32,501 nucleotides of DNA, from NCBI GenBank assembly GCA_034676185.1, contig JAUCCN010000016.1, forward strand, positions 1-32,501, in the 5' to 3' direction. Under the pieces are notes generated by a model. It ran no database searches. It was not told the DNA's origin and saw only the letters and a program-made list of their open reading frames with translations. Positions within the stretch are counted from its first letter, which is position 1. Each line of letters opens with the position of its first letter. Both the position numbers and the translations under genes were made by a program. This document shows, one piece after another, positions 8,394-19,130 of the stretch. Source of the stretch: UBA7396 sp034676185. Lineage in GTDB: Bacteria > Patescibacteriota > Gracilibacteria > BD1-5 > UBA6164.

Positions 8394-11300
8394 TTAAAAA
8401 TCTTCCTTTTCATAATTAAGGGATTTTTCACTTGCCTTTTTTCAAAAATGATAGTAAATTCCAGGTCTAATAAATAATTCAACTAAAGTAGAAAATATAA
8501 TTCAACCAAAAATCACAGTTGCCAGAGGATTTAAAAATTCTTTTCCCGTTGCATCTCCAGAAATAAGTAGAGGTATAAGCGCAAGAGAAGCTGTTAAAGA
8601 AGTCATCATTACAGGAACTACTCTTTCTAAAGATCCTTTTATTACTAACTCTTGTGACCACTGCATTTTATCTACTTTCATAAGGTGTAAATAGTGAGAA
8701 ATAAGCATAATACCATTTCTTGATACTATTCAAATCAGAGAAATAAATCAAACTAAATGCGCTGTTGATATAACATTTCCAGAAATTAAAACAGCAATCA
8801 TACCTCACAAAAATGCACTCAGTACTCATAAAAATATTTGTCATACTAAAACGATACTTCTAAAATGCCAGAATAGTATAAGCGTTACTGAAATTAATAC
8901 AAATATTGCAATAATAAACAGTCTTTGACTTGATTCTTTTTGATTTTTATAATCTCATTCATAAGAAAGAAAGTATCCATCAGGAAGTTTAACTTTATCT
9001 ACATTGGTTTTAATGTCTTCCACAATAGAAACCACATCTCTATCTTGTACAAATCAGGTAATATTTATTCTTCTTTGTGCCTTATCGTGACTAATTTTAT
9101 TTTGTCATTTTGTTTTTTGAATAATAGCTACTTGACTCAGAGGAAGAGATTTTTCATATCATGTTGGAACCAACGTATTTCATAAAGATTCTATATCTCA
9201 TTTCCAAGAAGGATCATATTTTACTACCACTGGATATCTTTCATTTCCATCTAATATCTCATTTGCTTGCATTCACATAAATCACATTTCTAGTTGTTCA
9301 TTCATCATTCAGATATTTATTCCATTATTAAGAGAAGCATCTCTATCATTGTAAATCTCTATTTGTGGGATTTTTATTTCTTGTTCTACTTGTGCGTTTA
9401 CTACTCAAGGTACTTTTTTCATTTCTCTCAGTATTACTTGAGCTTGGGATTGGAGTGTATCTAAATCTTTTCCATACAGTTTCAATACAATAGGAGCTCT
9501 TGTTCCTGAAATCAGTTCTTGCATACGATGAGTAATAGGTTGTCATAAACTAAAAAGTACTTTTCACTCATAGATATCATATATTTTTTGAATATTGTTG
9601 GCAATATCTGATTTTTTAGCTATGGTTGGATCAAAATGTATTTCAAATTCCGAACTATTCACTCAACTAGCGTGAGCATCAGCATCAGCTCTTCAAATAG
9701 TAGCAGCAACTCAAGTTACTCACGGTACTTTACTGAGTTTTTGACTCACTTCTGAAGTAATACTTTTGGTATAATCTAGCGAACTTCCTATTGGAGTAAA
9801 CATCATACTAGTAAAAGTTGGCTCATTAAATTCAGGAAGTCACTCTTTTCCTGCTTGAAAAAATAAAATAAAAGTTATAAAAATACTCAAAAGTGACATT
9901 GATAATATTTTTTTAGGGTGTTTTAAACTTATATGTATTGGAATTAATGCAATTTTTTTCACCCATCTTATAACTTTTGTATCATCTATTTCTACTCATA
10001 AAGGAAGATGTTTTTCTTCTTGAGTCTTAATGGTTTCAGCTCTTTTTTTGATGTAATTTGGTAATAGATAATAACATAAAACAGGAACGAGAGTAAGAGA
10101 CACTATTAAAGATGCCGTAAGTGATAAGATATAAGCAATCCCTATTGGAGCCAAAAGTCTTCCATCTACTCAAGGGAGAAATAAAAGTGGTAAAAATACA
10201 ACCACTACTAAAATAGTAGCATAAATGATAGAATTTCTAATTTCACTGGATGCTTCATAGATTATTTTTATAGATTTTTGTCTTTTTTCCACAGGAAGTA
10301 AATAATTTTCTCTCAGTCTCCTAAAAACATTTTCTACATCAACTATCGCATCATCTACAAGCTCTCATATGGCAACTACCAGTCAACCAAGAGTCATAAC
10401 ATTGATTCATAATCATAAAAAGTTGAATATGATAAATGTTATAAGTATTGATACTGGGATTGCTGTTAATGTAATAAAAGTAGTTCTTATGTTCATGAGA
10501 AATAAACTCAGTATGATAGCAACCATTATAGCACTATCTCTTAAAGCCTCTTCTACATTTTTTAATCATCCATTGATAAACCATTCTTGTCTAAAGATAT
10601 CTGGAGTTAAAACAACATCTTTTGGCATATTTTTTTTCAACTCCTCAAAAGCACTATCAATATCTTTTGAGAGTTGTAGAGTATTTACTCAAGGTTGTTT
10701 GATAATTCTGAGAATTACTCATGTTTTACCAGAAATAAGTGCATCTCATCTTCTATATGGATCTGGAGCAAAAACAACATTGGCAACATCTCATACTGAG
10801 ATACTTTTTGTATCTTCTATTTTTCCTCAACCTCATCATCACATAGAAGATGTAGTTCAAGGAAAAATATTTTTTACTACAATTTTACCGATTTCACTAC
10901 TAAGATTTGTTTTTCAGATAATACGAACAGGAGATTCTTTTGTTCCTTCTATAATAAATCATCCTCAAACATTTTGATTTGAATTTTTTACAGCATTAAA
11001 TACTTCATCAATAGTAATTCCATACGCATTTAATTTTTCTGGTTTTATCAATATTTGGTATTGTTTTGGTTCTCATCACATCACCAGAACATTTGCTACT
11101 CCAGGAATAGTTAAAAGTTTTTGTCTTATCGTCCAATCGGCAATGCTTCTTAATTCCATTGGAGATACTTTTTCAGAAGGGGAATAAATTCCTCCCCAAA
11201 CAATCTCTCACAATAAAGAAGTTGTAGGTCAAAGATTGGTTTTTGCTCAAGATGGAAGATTTATCGTTTGAAGTTTTTCCGTTATTATTTGACGATTTTT

Positions 11301-11612
11301 ATAAACATCAGTTCCCCAGTCAAATTCTACATTTATGATTCAAAGTCATATGGAACTAACACTATTAATCGACAATACTCATGGAGAACCATTCATTCAT
11401 CTTTCAATAGGAAAAGTAATAAGTTCTTCAATTTCTTCAGGACTTAATCATTCTTTCTCAGCAAATATAGTTACTCTTGGTCTATTTAAATCAGGTAATA
11501 CGTCTATTGGTAATTTTGTAAGTGTAAATCCTCACCATAAAAGTAAAAATACATATACAATCACCACTAAAAACCTATTTTTTAGACAAAATTTTATTAA
11601 TTTATTTAACAT
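8394..11612 (-). CDS. cusA: Heavy-metal RND efflux pump, CusA/CzcA-like
   Basis: 1072 residues, full family length. The N-terminus MLNKLIKFCLKNRFLVVIVY and LPIDVLPDLNRPRVTIFAE are typical of HME-RND pumps. After the first porter domain comes the TM4 region INVMTLGGLVVAIGELVDD followed by AIVDVENVFRRLREN, aligning with the proton-relay segment of CusA (GAMVDAAIVMIEN). The second half repeats the layout from GKEWLPEFNEPTF and ends in a short cytoplasmic tail. Exact metal-binding methionines cannot be placed by eye; copper is inferred from the neighbours. It is driven by proton import and works with the adaptor encoded 17 bp upstream. No outer-membrane channel gene is in the window. Dozens of glycines are UGA. 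Confidence 0.93.
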
Positions 11613-11629
11613 ATATTTATTTTTATAAA

Positions 11630-13780
11630 TTATTTTTTATGGCTTCCATGTCACATAGCAGCATGTTCATCAATTAGTCAGTTCTCAGGATTGGCATCAA
11701 GTTTTATAGTATTTACGAAAGTGTATTTTACAAGAAGTCACACTTCAAGATTCATTCCACCATCTTCAACAATAATTTTTGTTCATATTTTTAATCACTC
11801 AGTAACAAAAATATTTTCTCCATACACTCTTCCAGTTTTAACGATTTGTTTTTCTACTTTATTTTTTAAAACTTTTAATACATAAGTATCTCAGTTTTCG
11901 TCTTGTTTTATAGTTTTTACCGGAATCGTATATAAAGGATTAGTACTTTTTATATTTACTCTAATACTACTTCAAATCAGTATTTTTTCATCTTGTTTTC
12001 CATTTACAATAGCTTCGACAATAACTCATTTGGTAGTTTTATTGATAGCTGGAGAAATTCTTTGTATGTTTGCATTATACTTTTTCTCTGGTTCAATAGT
12101 TTTAAAAAATGATATTTCTTGTCACAAATAAACGCTATTAAATTCTGATTCTGGAATTTCAAATCTTACAAAGATATTTGATTCTTTTTCCTTTTTCCCA
12201 TCAACTATATCAAAAACAGGTGTTGACATATCAATAGCATCTCAAATATTTACATATCTTTTTGTTATTTTTCCTGAGAACTGAGCTTTTATTTCATTTG
12301 AAAATCAAGCCGTTTCCAGTAAACTCAGCCCATAATTGGCACTTTCTAAATCTGCTTTGGCATCAATAAGCATTTTTTGGGCTTCTGTAATCATTTTATC
12401 AGCTTCTATAAGAGACATTTGAGCACTTGCTATATCTCATGCAAGCATTTTATTTGTTTCTGATTCCATTTTTATGGCTTCATTGTCAGCCATTGTTTTC
12501 ATATTTTGAGTTTCAGCTATCATTCTATCTTTTTCAGCAATTGCCATTTCTAAATCTTTTTCCATAACTTTTTTCTCTGACAAAAGTTCATCATACATCA
12601 GTTTTTCATCTGAAACATCAGCTCAAGCCATATTTTTTTCTTTTTGAAGCATACTTAATTGCTCATTGTACATATTTAGATTTGTTTGAATACCATTCAT
12701 ACTATCTGTTTTTGCCATAATAAGCATAGATTTATCACTATTAAGCATACTTTCGCTATACATATCAGTAAGTATAGTGTTATCTAAAACCTTTATTCAT
12801 AAATCTATTATATCTATCATTTCATTTGCAAAGATAAAAATTTCATCTTGAGTTAAAGAATCAATATTTTTATGTTTTTGGTGTATTTTAGTAAATAGAT
12901 TATTAAAATTAGAGGAATATGTAGTGTTTTTTGCTCAAAAATAAGTATTTCCATTAAAATTTGAAGAGTTTTGATATTCATTATAACTTGAAGAATAAAA
13001 TACTCTATTTAAAGTGTTATATGCATTTTTTAAGCTTGTTTTTATATTTCAAGCAGCAATTACCAATTTAGAATTTTCTAGATTAATTCAAGCCTCTGTT
13101 TTACTCGTCATATTTGTAATTTTTTGTTCTTGATTTTTTATTTTTATATCTATTAAATCAATATCAGATTGTAATTTTTTTATTTTTGCTTCTTGTTCCA
13201 AAAGAGTTGCTTCAAGTTGTTTTTGCGTACTTTCTCAAACTCTTGATTTTATATTTTGAGATGAAATAAATGATTCTTTACTAGCATTTATCATAATCTC
13301 ATTAGTTTTTATGAGTTCATTTTTTCTTTCTATAGCAGAATCAAGTGTTAACTGTGCAGACTCAACCATAGCAAGAGCTTTTATTCTCATAGTTTTCTTT
13401 TCTGACACCATATTTGCTAAATCAGGATTAAACTCTGCTGGTATCATACGAGCCAAAACTTGTCATTTTTTTACTTCACTTCCAACATCAACTAAAAATT
13501 TTTCAATTATTCAGCTTCTATATGCAAAAACACTTCAATTTTCTGCTGATAATACTTCTCATAAATAAGAACTTTCTAAAATATCTCAACTTCCAACTAC
13601 AGTTGGATTCACCACTCAAACATTCATTATATCATTTTTTCAAGCATTACTTTGAGATATTACTTTATGAGAAGTATTATTTGGAGTATCTTTTTTTATT
13701 ATAAATTCATATCCAGCATAAGTAATTCAGGATATGACTAAAAGAATGATAAGATTTTTCATTATCAATAATTTTTTCAT
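11630..13780 (-). CDS. cusB: Periplasmic adaptor (MFP), CusB-like, with giant coiled coil
   Basis: 716 residues, against about 400 for usual adaptors. A membrane anchor (about 8-27) is followed by the first lipoyl half (VGSGDILESSYLGEVLSAEN, GSEVKKGQVLARMIPAEFNP, about 60-120). Then some 350 residues of alpha-helical coiled coil rich in Ala, Glu, Lys, Met and Gln, the second lipoyl half (FSGKITKRYVNIGDAIDM, about 495) and beta-barrel and membrane-proximal domains. The C-terminus ends IDEHAAMGHGSHKK, a His/Met tail suited to metal binding. The long hairpin may bridge a thick wall or surface layer instead of docking on a TolC homologue; that is inference. It precedes the RND pump by 17 bp. Confidence 0.9.
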
Positions 13781-13805
13781 AGGATTTGTTTAAAAAATTA
13801 AATTA

Positions 13806-14186
13806 TTACATTCATTCACTATGTGTTGCTCATTGCATTTCACTACCATCTTCCATTTCGTGACTATCTCACTCAATATGATTTTCTGACTCTTCATGAG
13901 TAGCTCACTCCATAGTACTTCCATCATCCATACTATGCATACTTCCGTCTCAAACAATACTTTCTTCATCAATTTCTTCCATCATTTCTTGATTATTTGA
14001 TTGAGTTTCAGTTTCTTGTATTTGAGTTTCTGGAGACATCATATTTTCTTCTAAATTTTTAGATTCTTCATGAGTAGCTCATTGCATTTCACTCCCATCA
14101 TCCATACTATGCATATCATTTGAAGATGAACATGAGGCTAAAACAAGGAGAGTAATTAAACTTAATATTATATATAATTTTTTCAT
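13806..14186 (-). CDS. Met/His/Asp-rich repeat lipoprotein, probable copper binder
   Basis: 126 residues. The signal MKKLYIILSLITLLVLASCS carries a lipobox LASC (Cys19). The mature part is acidic with no folded-domain look. It contains repeats: MHSMDDGSEMQGATHEES at about 25, MHSMDDGSTMEGATHEES at about 82 and EMEDGSEMQGATHSE at about 109. Met and His spacing is like that of copper-sequestering proteins; function is inferred from composition and from its place between a multicopper oxidase and the CusB-like adaptor. UGA is used for Gly in every QGATH/EGATH unit. I do not recognise a named family. Confidence 0.78.
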
Positions 14187-14247
14187 AATTTTAAAATTAG
14201 TAAATAAGGTAATAAATAGAAAAACTATTTATTACCAGTTAGATAAA

Positions 14248-16683
14248 TTATTTTTCCACACTAAAATACATCATCATTCAAGACATTAAATGTTCTGCAA
14301 TATGGCAATGAGACATCCATTCTCAAGGATTACTCATATCTACCAATATCTCTATATATTCTCAAGTTTTCACCATTGCTGTATCTTTCCAAACAAGATT
14401 ATTTGGTTTTTTTCCATTCTCTGATATTACTAAAAATCTTTGTCAGTGAAAATGAATAGGGTGTTGCATAGGATGCATTGAATTACCATCATTAAAGATT
14501 TTAATTTTAACTTTATCTCAAACTTTAAATTTCCAATCAATATCCATATTTTCTTTTTTTGTACTATCTTCTATTATCTTCCATTCCATTAAATCAGAAT
14601 TTGAACTTTTATTCATCTGATTCATTGTATCTTCCCATTCTATTCAAGTTTTATCATTGTTTCATCACATATTCATATGATTCATTCATCACATTCACAT
14701 CATCCCATTATTTCATCACATCATCATCTCTCATCATTTTTGTCATTTTTTTCAAATAGTTAAAGTAATTTCTTTGTCATTTGGTTTATCAAAATCTGCC
14801 CTGTATTTATCAATATCAGAAATTACATCTTGATTTACTCTTAGAGTTTCAAACTCTTTTTTATAACTATCTTTTACTGCTTCATTTGAAACAACTACTT
14901 TTCACAAATCATAAATTTTATTTGGAGTTTTGTTTTGTATCTTATATTCTCAATCTTTCTCAAAATAAACTTCTACTATATATCTCTCAGCTGGAGCAAT
15001 TACAAAACTATCCACAAATTCTTCTTTTTCGTATTTACCATTATCTCATCAAACAAGCTTAATTTTTGTTCAAGGAATAATAATATTATATGGTCTTGTA
15101 TTTGAAACATTTGTAAAATACATTCTTATGGTTTCTCCTTTTTTGGCATTTAGCATATAATTTGTTTCTCAGTTTATCATCATAGTATTTCAAAACCTTC
15201 ACATAAGTGTATAATTTGTAAAACTATCACTAAATGCTTCTATTTTATCATTATCAAGTAAAATATCATCAAGAATTAAAGTTTCTTCTCTGTTTACTTT
15301 TGACCAATAGTTTGAATTTGTTGGCTCTACCAAATAATTACCATAAAGTCATAATTCTTGCTGTAATTCTTCTTTTACATGAGGATGATACCAATAAATT
15401 CCTTCATCAGGAAATTTTAACTTATATTCAAAAGTATCTCAGTATTTCATAATTTTTTGTTTTCACATCATCTCAACTGGAACTCAGTCAAAGGCATTAT
15501 CAAGTCTTAATCCGTGAGAATGCAGAGTAGTTTCTAAACCTTGAACTTTATTTATAAATTTTAGAGTTATTTCACTATTTTTAGCTACTTTTATAACAGG
15601 GCCTGGAATACTTCAATTATAAGCAAGCATTACCACCTCCCTATTTCAAACTTCTTTTTTTACTTTTGTAACCTCCATTGTATAAGTATCTCCATTTTTA
15701 AGCTCTACAACTTCAGATTTATTAGCTTTTAAAAGATTTTCATTATTATCATTCATTAACATAGAACCTTCTATTTTCTCTCACATAATTTCTCAACTTC
15801 ATCCTTTTTTAAGAATTTCTTCTTTTATATATTCCAAAATATCATTAATTTTAGCCTTTTTTGATTCACTTTTTATATTCTCTGATTTAGATTTTGCATT
15901 TTCTATTTTTCTCAGAATTACTTGAATTTTCTCGTTTTTCTTTTCTGAACTAAGTTTATCTAAATTTACAAATAATTTTTCAATTCATTTATCCATTTCA
16001 GCTTGAACCTTTGATGAAAATAATCTTTTTTTCATATGGTTCATTTCTCAGCCATTAGAATGCATTTGGTTCATCATTTTATCCATCATTGTTTCCATTT
16101 CTACATAAACTTCTTTATATAATTTTGGATTATCTTTTAATAGTTCTTTTAAATCTGAAAGATGTGCTTTTTTCATTTCTTCTCTTGCTTGATAATTATC
16201 TATATGAGAAGAATCTTTCATAAATTTCATCATATCTCACATATGTTTATTTTTCATTTCTGTAAGTTTCATTTTTCAATCATCATCTAGGCTAGCAGAT
16301 ATTTTCTGCATTATTGCTTTATGTTCTTTCATCATGTCTCAATTCATCATATGTCAAGACATTCATCCCATTTCTCACATATTCATCATTCATCAATCCA
16401 TTGTATGTCAAGACATTCATCACATTTCTCACATATTCATCATTCATCAATCCATTGTATGTCAAGACATTCATCACATTTCTCACATGTTCATCATTCA
16501 TCAATTCATCATATGTCAAGACATTCATCACATTTCTCACATATTCATCATGTCTCAATTCATTGTACTTCAAGACATTCATCCCATTTCTCACATGTTC
16601 ATTCAAGACATAGCATTTACTTGTCAAAGTGTTCATGTAGCTAATAATGATCAAAGAGCTACAATACTTATTATTTTTTTCAT
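14248..16683 (-). CDS. Multicopper oxidase with Met-Gly repeat head
   Basis: 811 residues. Signal peptide about 1-24, then residues 25-125 consist of five 18-residue copies of NMGEMGGMSGHTMDGGMM, an obvious Cu(I)-binding segment. A helical, Met-containing linker (about 125-300) leads to a three-cupredoxin oxidase (LMCO/CopA type). Copper ligands are all present: TTLHSHGLR (about 386), WYHPHVKE (about 432), HPMQHPIHFHGQ (about 738) and HCHIAEHLMSGMM (about 794), with an axial Met. A second Met-rich loop (MMMGGNNGMMGMGGMNHMNM) lies near 655. It probably oxidises Cu(I) to less toxic Cu(II) outside the membrane. The unusually long head and linker distinguish it from its paralogue at 17260-18900. 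I checked a suspected frameshift near 14755; the seven-T run keeps the frame open. Confidence 0.93.
16332..16604 (-). repeat. Five 54-bp coding tandem repeats
   Basis: The core TGTCAAGACATTCATC recurs exactly every 54 bp (CAAGAC at 16355, 16409, 16463, 16517, 16571). Units 2 and 3 are almost identical; outer units diverge (CCCATTT for CACATTT, CATGTCTCA for CATTCATCA). Each unit encodes 18 residues with six glycines, all UGA, within the multicopper oxidase head. The period is an exact multiple of three, so expansion keeps frame. Confidence 0.92.
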
Positions 16684-16727
16684 ATTATTATAATTATTAA
16701 TTAAAATTTAAATTTTGCATACTAAAA

Positions 16728-16795
16728 AACTACCTATTTGCATGGAAAAATGGCATCAAAAAAGACCTATTTTTCATTGTAATAAATAGATAGTT
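16728..16795 (-). terminator. Possible terminator or leader structure before the oxidase gene
   Basis: On the minus strand, AACTATCTATTT (16795-16784) can pair with AAATAGGTAGTT (16739-16728) over 12 bp with one U-G pair, followed by UUUU. The 44-nt loop holds a small TGCAT/ATGGCA stem. It lies between the 129-aa secreted protein and the first oxidase, so it may partly uncouple the upstream and downstream parts of the copper operon. Confidence 0.4.
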
Positions 16796-16802
16796 AATTT
16801 TT

Positions 16803-17192
16803 TTAAGTATTTGATTTAATGATTTTTATTAATTCAGTATAACTATAATTTTTAATATCCTTGTTAAGATATGGAGGAGAGTTTATTTTTAAATATGAAA
16901 TGTCTTTTTCAAGAGGAGTATAAAAAGCAATATGAATAAAATCTAAAGATATTTTTATAATAAAGTTTTTTAAAATATTTTTTTGGTGGTGTTTTATATC
17001 TTGATCAAAATCTACTATTAAACTACATATTGGCATCGAACTTTTTTTTGAGTGAGAATCAGTATGAAAAGAATGATTCACAATATTATGATTACTTAAA
17101 TCTTGGTTACTTGAAAGAGCCATAACTGAATTATGGCTTATAAATGAAAAGAAGTAAATAATGAGTGTAATAAATATTGTAAAAACTTTCAT
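16803..17192 (-). CDS. Small secreted hypothetical protein
   Basis: 129 residues. The N-terminus MKVFTIFITLIIYFFSFISH followed by NSVMALSS is a signal peptide. The mature part has a His/Ser-rich stretch (NHNIVNHSFHTDSHSKKSSM), one Cys (PICSLIVDFDQD) and a Lys/Ile-rich C-terminal half. There is no UGA at all, because it has no glycine, which is odd for a secreted protein of this length. I do not recognise the family. Its location between two multicopper oxidases and its His clusters suggest a copper-related extracytoplasmic role, but this is only context. Confidence 0.72.
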   Translation of the reverse strand: MKVFTIFITLIIYFFSFISHNSVMALSSNQDLSNHNIVNHSFHTDSHSKKSSMPICSLIVDFDQDIKHHQKNILKNFIIKISLDFIHIAFYTPLEKDISYLKINSPPYLNKDIKNYSYTELIKIIKSNT

Positions 17193-17259
17193 ATTTTTAA
17201 AAAGTTATTTTATTTTATTTTAAGTATCCCTTTATGGGGTAAGAATTTTTTAGTATAAA

Positions 17260-18900
17260 TTATTCTTTTACTGAAAAATGCATCATCATTCCAGAAAATA
17301 AATGTTCAGATATATGACAATGTGCCATCCATTCTCAAGAATTACTCATGTCAGCAATGATTTCAATAGTTTCTCAAGTTTTGATTAATACTGTATCTTT
17401 CCAAACAAGATTCGTTTGTTTTTCTCAATTCCTTTCAATAACAAGAAACCTTTGTCAGTGAAGATGAAATGGATGTTGCATAGGGTGAGCTCAATTTTTC
17501 TTATTCTCAATCTTTATTTTAACGACTTCACCTTTTCTAAATTCCCAATTTATATCCATATTTTCTTTTTTGGTATCTTGGTCTATTATCTTCCATTCTA
17601 ACATTTTTGAATTAGAATTTTTATTCATCATTGGCATCGTATCTTCGTATTCTATATCTTGATTACTTCCATGTCACATTGACATTCATCCTCACATCAT
17701 ACCTCAAAGTTCATTTTCTGATACTCATCATTTTACTCAAACTTTTCATAATTCTAAAGTAAGATTTTTATCTATTTTTTTATCAAAATATGGTCTAAAT
17801 CTGTCTATATCAGCAATAACATTTTTATTTTCTTTGAGAGTTTCAAAATTTGTTACATACGAGTTTTCAACTGTTTCGTCAGAAACGATTACTTTTCATA
17901 AATTATATATCTCATCAGGAGTTGCATTTTGTATTTCAAAACTTCCACTTTCTGGAGCATAAAGATCAACTATATATCTTTCTCAAGGTGAGATAATAAG
18001 ACTATCAATAAAACTTTCTTTTTCATAAGTTCCGTTATCTCATCCAACCAATTTCATCTTTAATCCTGGAATTTTATAATTGAAAACTCTCGTATTGGCT
18101 ACATTTGTTAAATATACTTTCACTACTTCTCACTTTTTCATATTAAAAGTATAATTAGCACTTCCATTGAGAAACATAGTATTTCCAAATCTTCCCATGA
18201 GAACATAATTTGTAAAATCTTTATAAAATGGTTTTAATTTATCACCATTTAAGGCAATATCATCTAATATTATTGGTGATTCACGATTTACTTCTGAGTA
18301 ATAATTTTCATCATCAGGTTCAACTATATAGTTGCCGTAAAGTCAAAGTTCTTGTTGTATATCTTCTCTTAAATGTGGGTGATACCAAAATACTCACTCA
18401 TCAGGAAAACTTAACTCATAGGTAAATGAACTTCCATATTTTATTGGTTCTTGCTTTCACTTCATATCTTTTACTACTCAATCAAACATATCACTAAGTC
18501 TGAGTCCATGAGAATGCAAAGTTGTTTCTAAATCTATAACTTTATTTACTAAAGTTACCTTTGCTCTGGTTCCAATTTTTGTTTTAATAATCGGACCAGG
18601 AACACTTCCGTTATATGCCAGCATTTCCACTAGTTTTCATCAAATATCTTTTTTTATTTTTGTGATTTCAATAATGTAGTTATCTCACTCTTTTAAAAAT
18701 ACGGTTTCTTGTTTTTTTTCAGGGATAGCTTCTTGTCGGATTCAATATTTTAATTCTTGATTAGAAGTGTTTGTTTTATAAGTATCACCTTCCATCATTC
18801 ATCAATGCATACCTCATCATAAATCGATTTTATTATTTCCTCAACATGATGTCAGTAATCATAGGGTAGTGAGTAGGAGGATTATTTTTATTGTTTTCAT
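17260..18900 (-). CDS. Multicopper oxidase lipoprotein (copper oxidase)
   Basis: 546 residues. A lipoprotein signal ends in LTSC (Cys19), followed by a short Gly/Met patch. Three cupredoxin domains carry all copper ligands: TTLHSHGLR (about 127), WYHPHLRED (about 171), HPMQHPFHLHGQ (about 474) and HCHISEHLFSGMMM (about 525). A Met-rich loop (ELGGMMGGMSMGHGSNQ) at about 400 corresponds to the CueO-like regulatory Met segment. It is clearly paralogous to the 811-aa oxidase (shared TNYxLMGRFGNTM, LVWKDT, EWM-HCHI) but lacks its long head. It heads the copper island, right behind the palindromic operator, and so would be the first gene induced. Many glycines are UGA. Confidence 0.93.
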
Positions 18901-18917
18901 ATATATTTTTTAGAAAA

Positions 18918-18942
18918 ATTATACCTGGGTAGTAGGTATAAT
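18918..18942 (-). promoter_or_regulatory. Palindromic operator over the copper-island promoter (CsoR-box-like)
   Basis: Perfect 9-bp arms ATTATACCT (18918-18926) and AGGTATAAT (18934-18942) around GGGTAGT. On the minus strand the proximal arm contains TATAAT (18923-18918), usable as a -10, 17 bp before the oxidase ATG. A protein bound to the palindrome would block RNA polymerase. ATACC-(N)-GGTAT with a C/G-rich centre recalls CsoR operators of copper systems; the regulator is not in this window. Confidence 0.55.
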
Positions 18943-19010
18943 ATTTGGATTTTTTTGAAAGTCAAATTTAAGTTTTTTATTATATATGTATTTTTTAAAA
19001 GAATGATTAG

Positions 19011-19028
19011 CCCCCAATTTTTTAAACA
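19011..19028. repeat. CCCCCAATTTTTT motif, right copy
   Basis: CCCCCAATTTTTTAAACA, matching 4730-4746 apart from one extra T and one substitution. Together the copies bracket the copper island. The preceding GATTAG also resembles, inverted, the TTGGGGGTTAGTC in the left-end terminator (4823-4835). Confidence 0.3.
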
Positions 19029-19096
19029 ACTACTTTAGAAATAACTATTTATAATTAACTAAATATATTTTTTTATGTAACATTTGTAACATTTCC

Positions 19097-19124
19097 TTGA
19101 TTTTTTCGCAATGACCTATATACT
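19097..19124 (+). promoter_or_regulatory. Predicted promoter of a small RNA or leader
   Basis: TTGATT (19097-19102), 16-bp spacer, TATACT (19119-19124). The spacing equals that of the tmRNA promoter in this window. The expected transcript start is near 19131. No open reading frame begins before 19256. Confidence 0.5.
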
Positions 19125-19130
19125 ATATTT

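Noticed and set aside
10369..10977. 202-codon plus-strand open frame
   Set aside because: It lies antisense to the RND pump, whose conserved motifs are on the minus strand; the frame is open only because UGA-rich coding avoids stops opposite.
14750..14763. Apparent frameshift in the first multicopper oxidase
   Set aside because: A recount of the T run gives seven, which keeps the frame open through the Met-rich loop to the final copper site.
16332..16604. CRISPR-like regular repeats
   Set aside because: There are no unique spacers: the whole 54-bp period is repeated, in frame, and encodes protein.
16314..16693. Several overlapping open frames on both strands with repeats
   Set aside because: They are shadows of the 54-bp repeat array inside the multicopper oxidase; its true frame has UGA as Gly and carries the copper-binding repeat.
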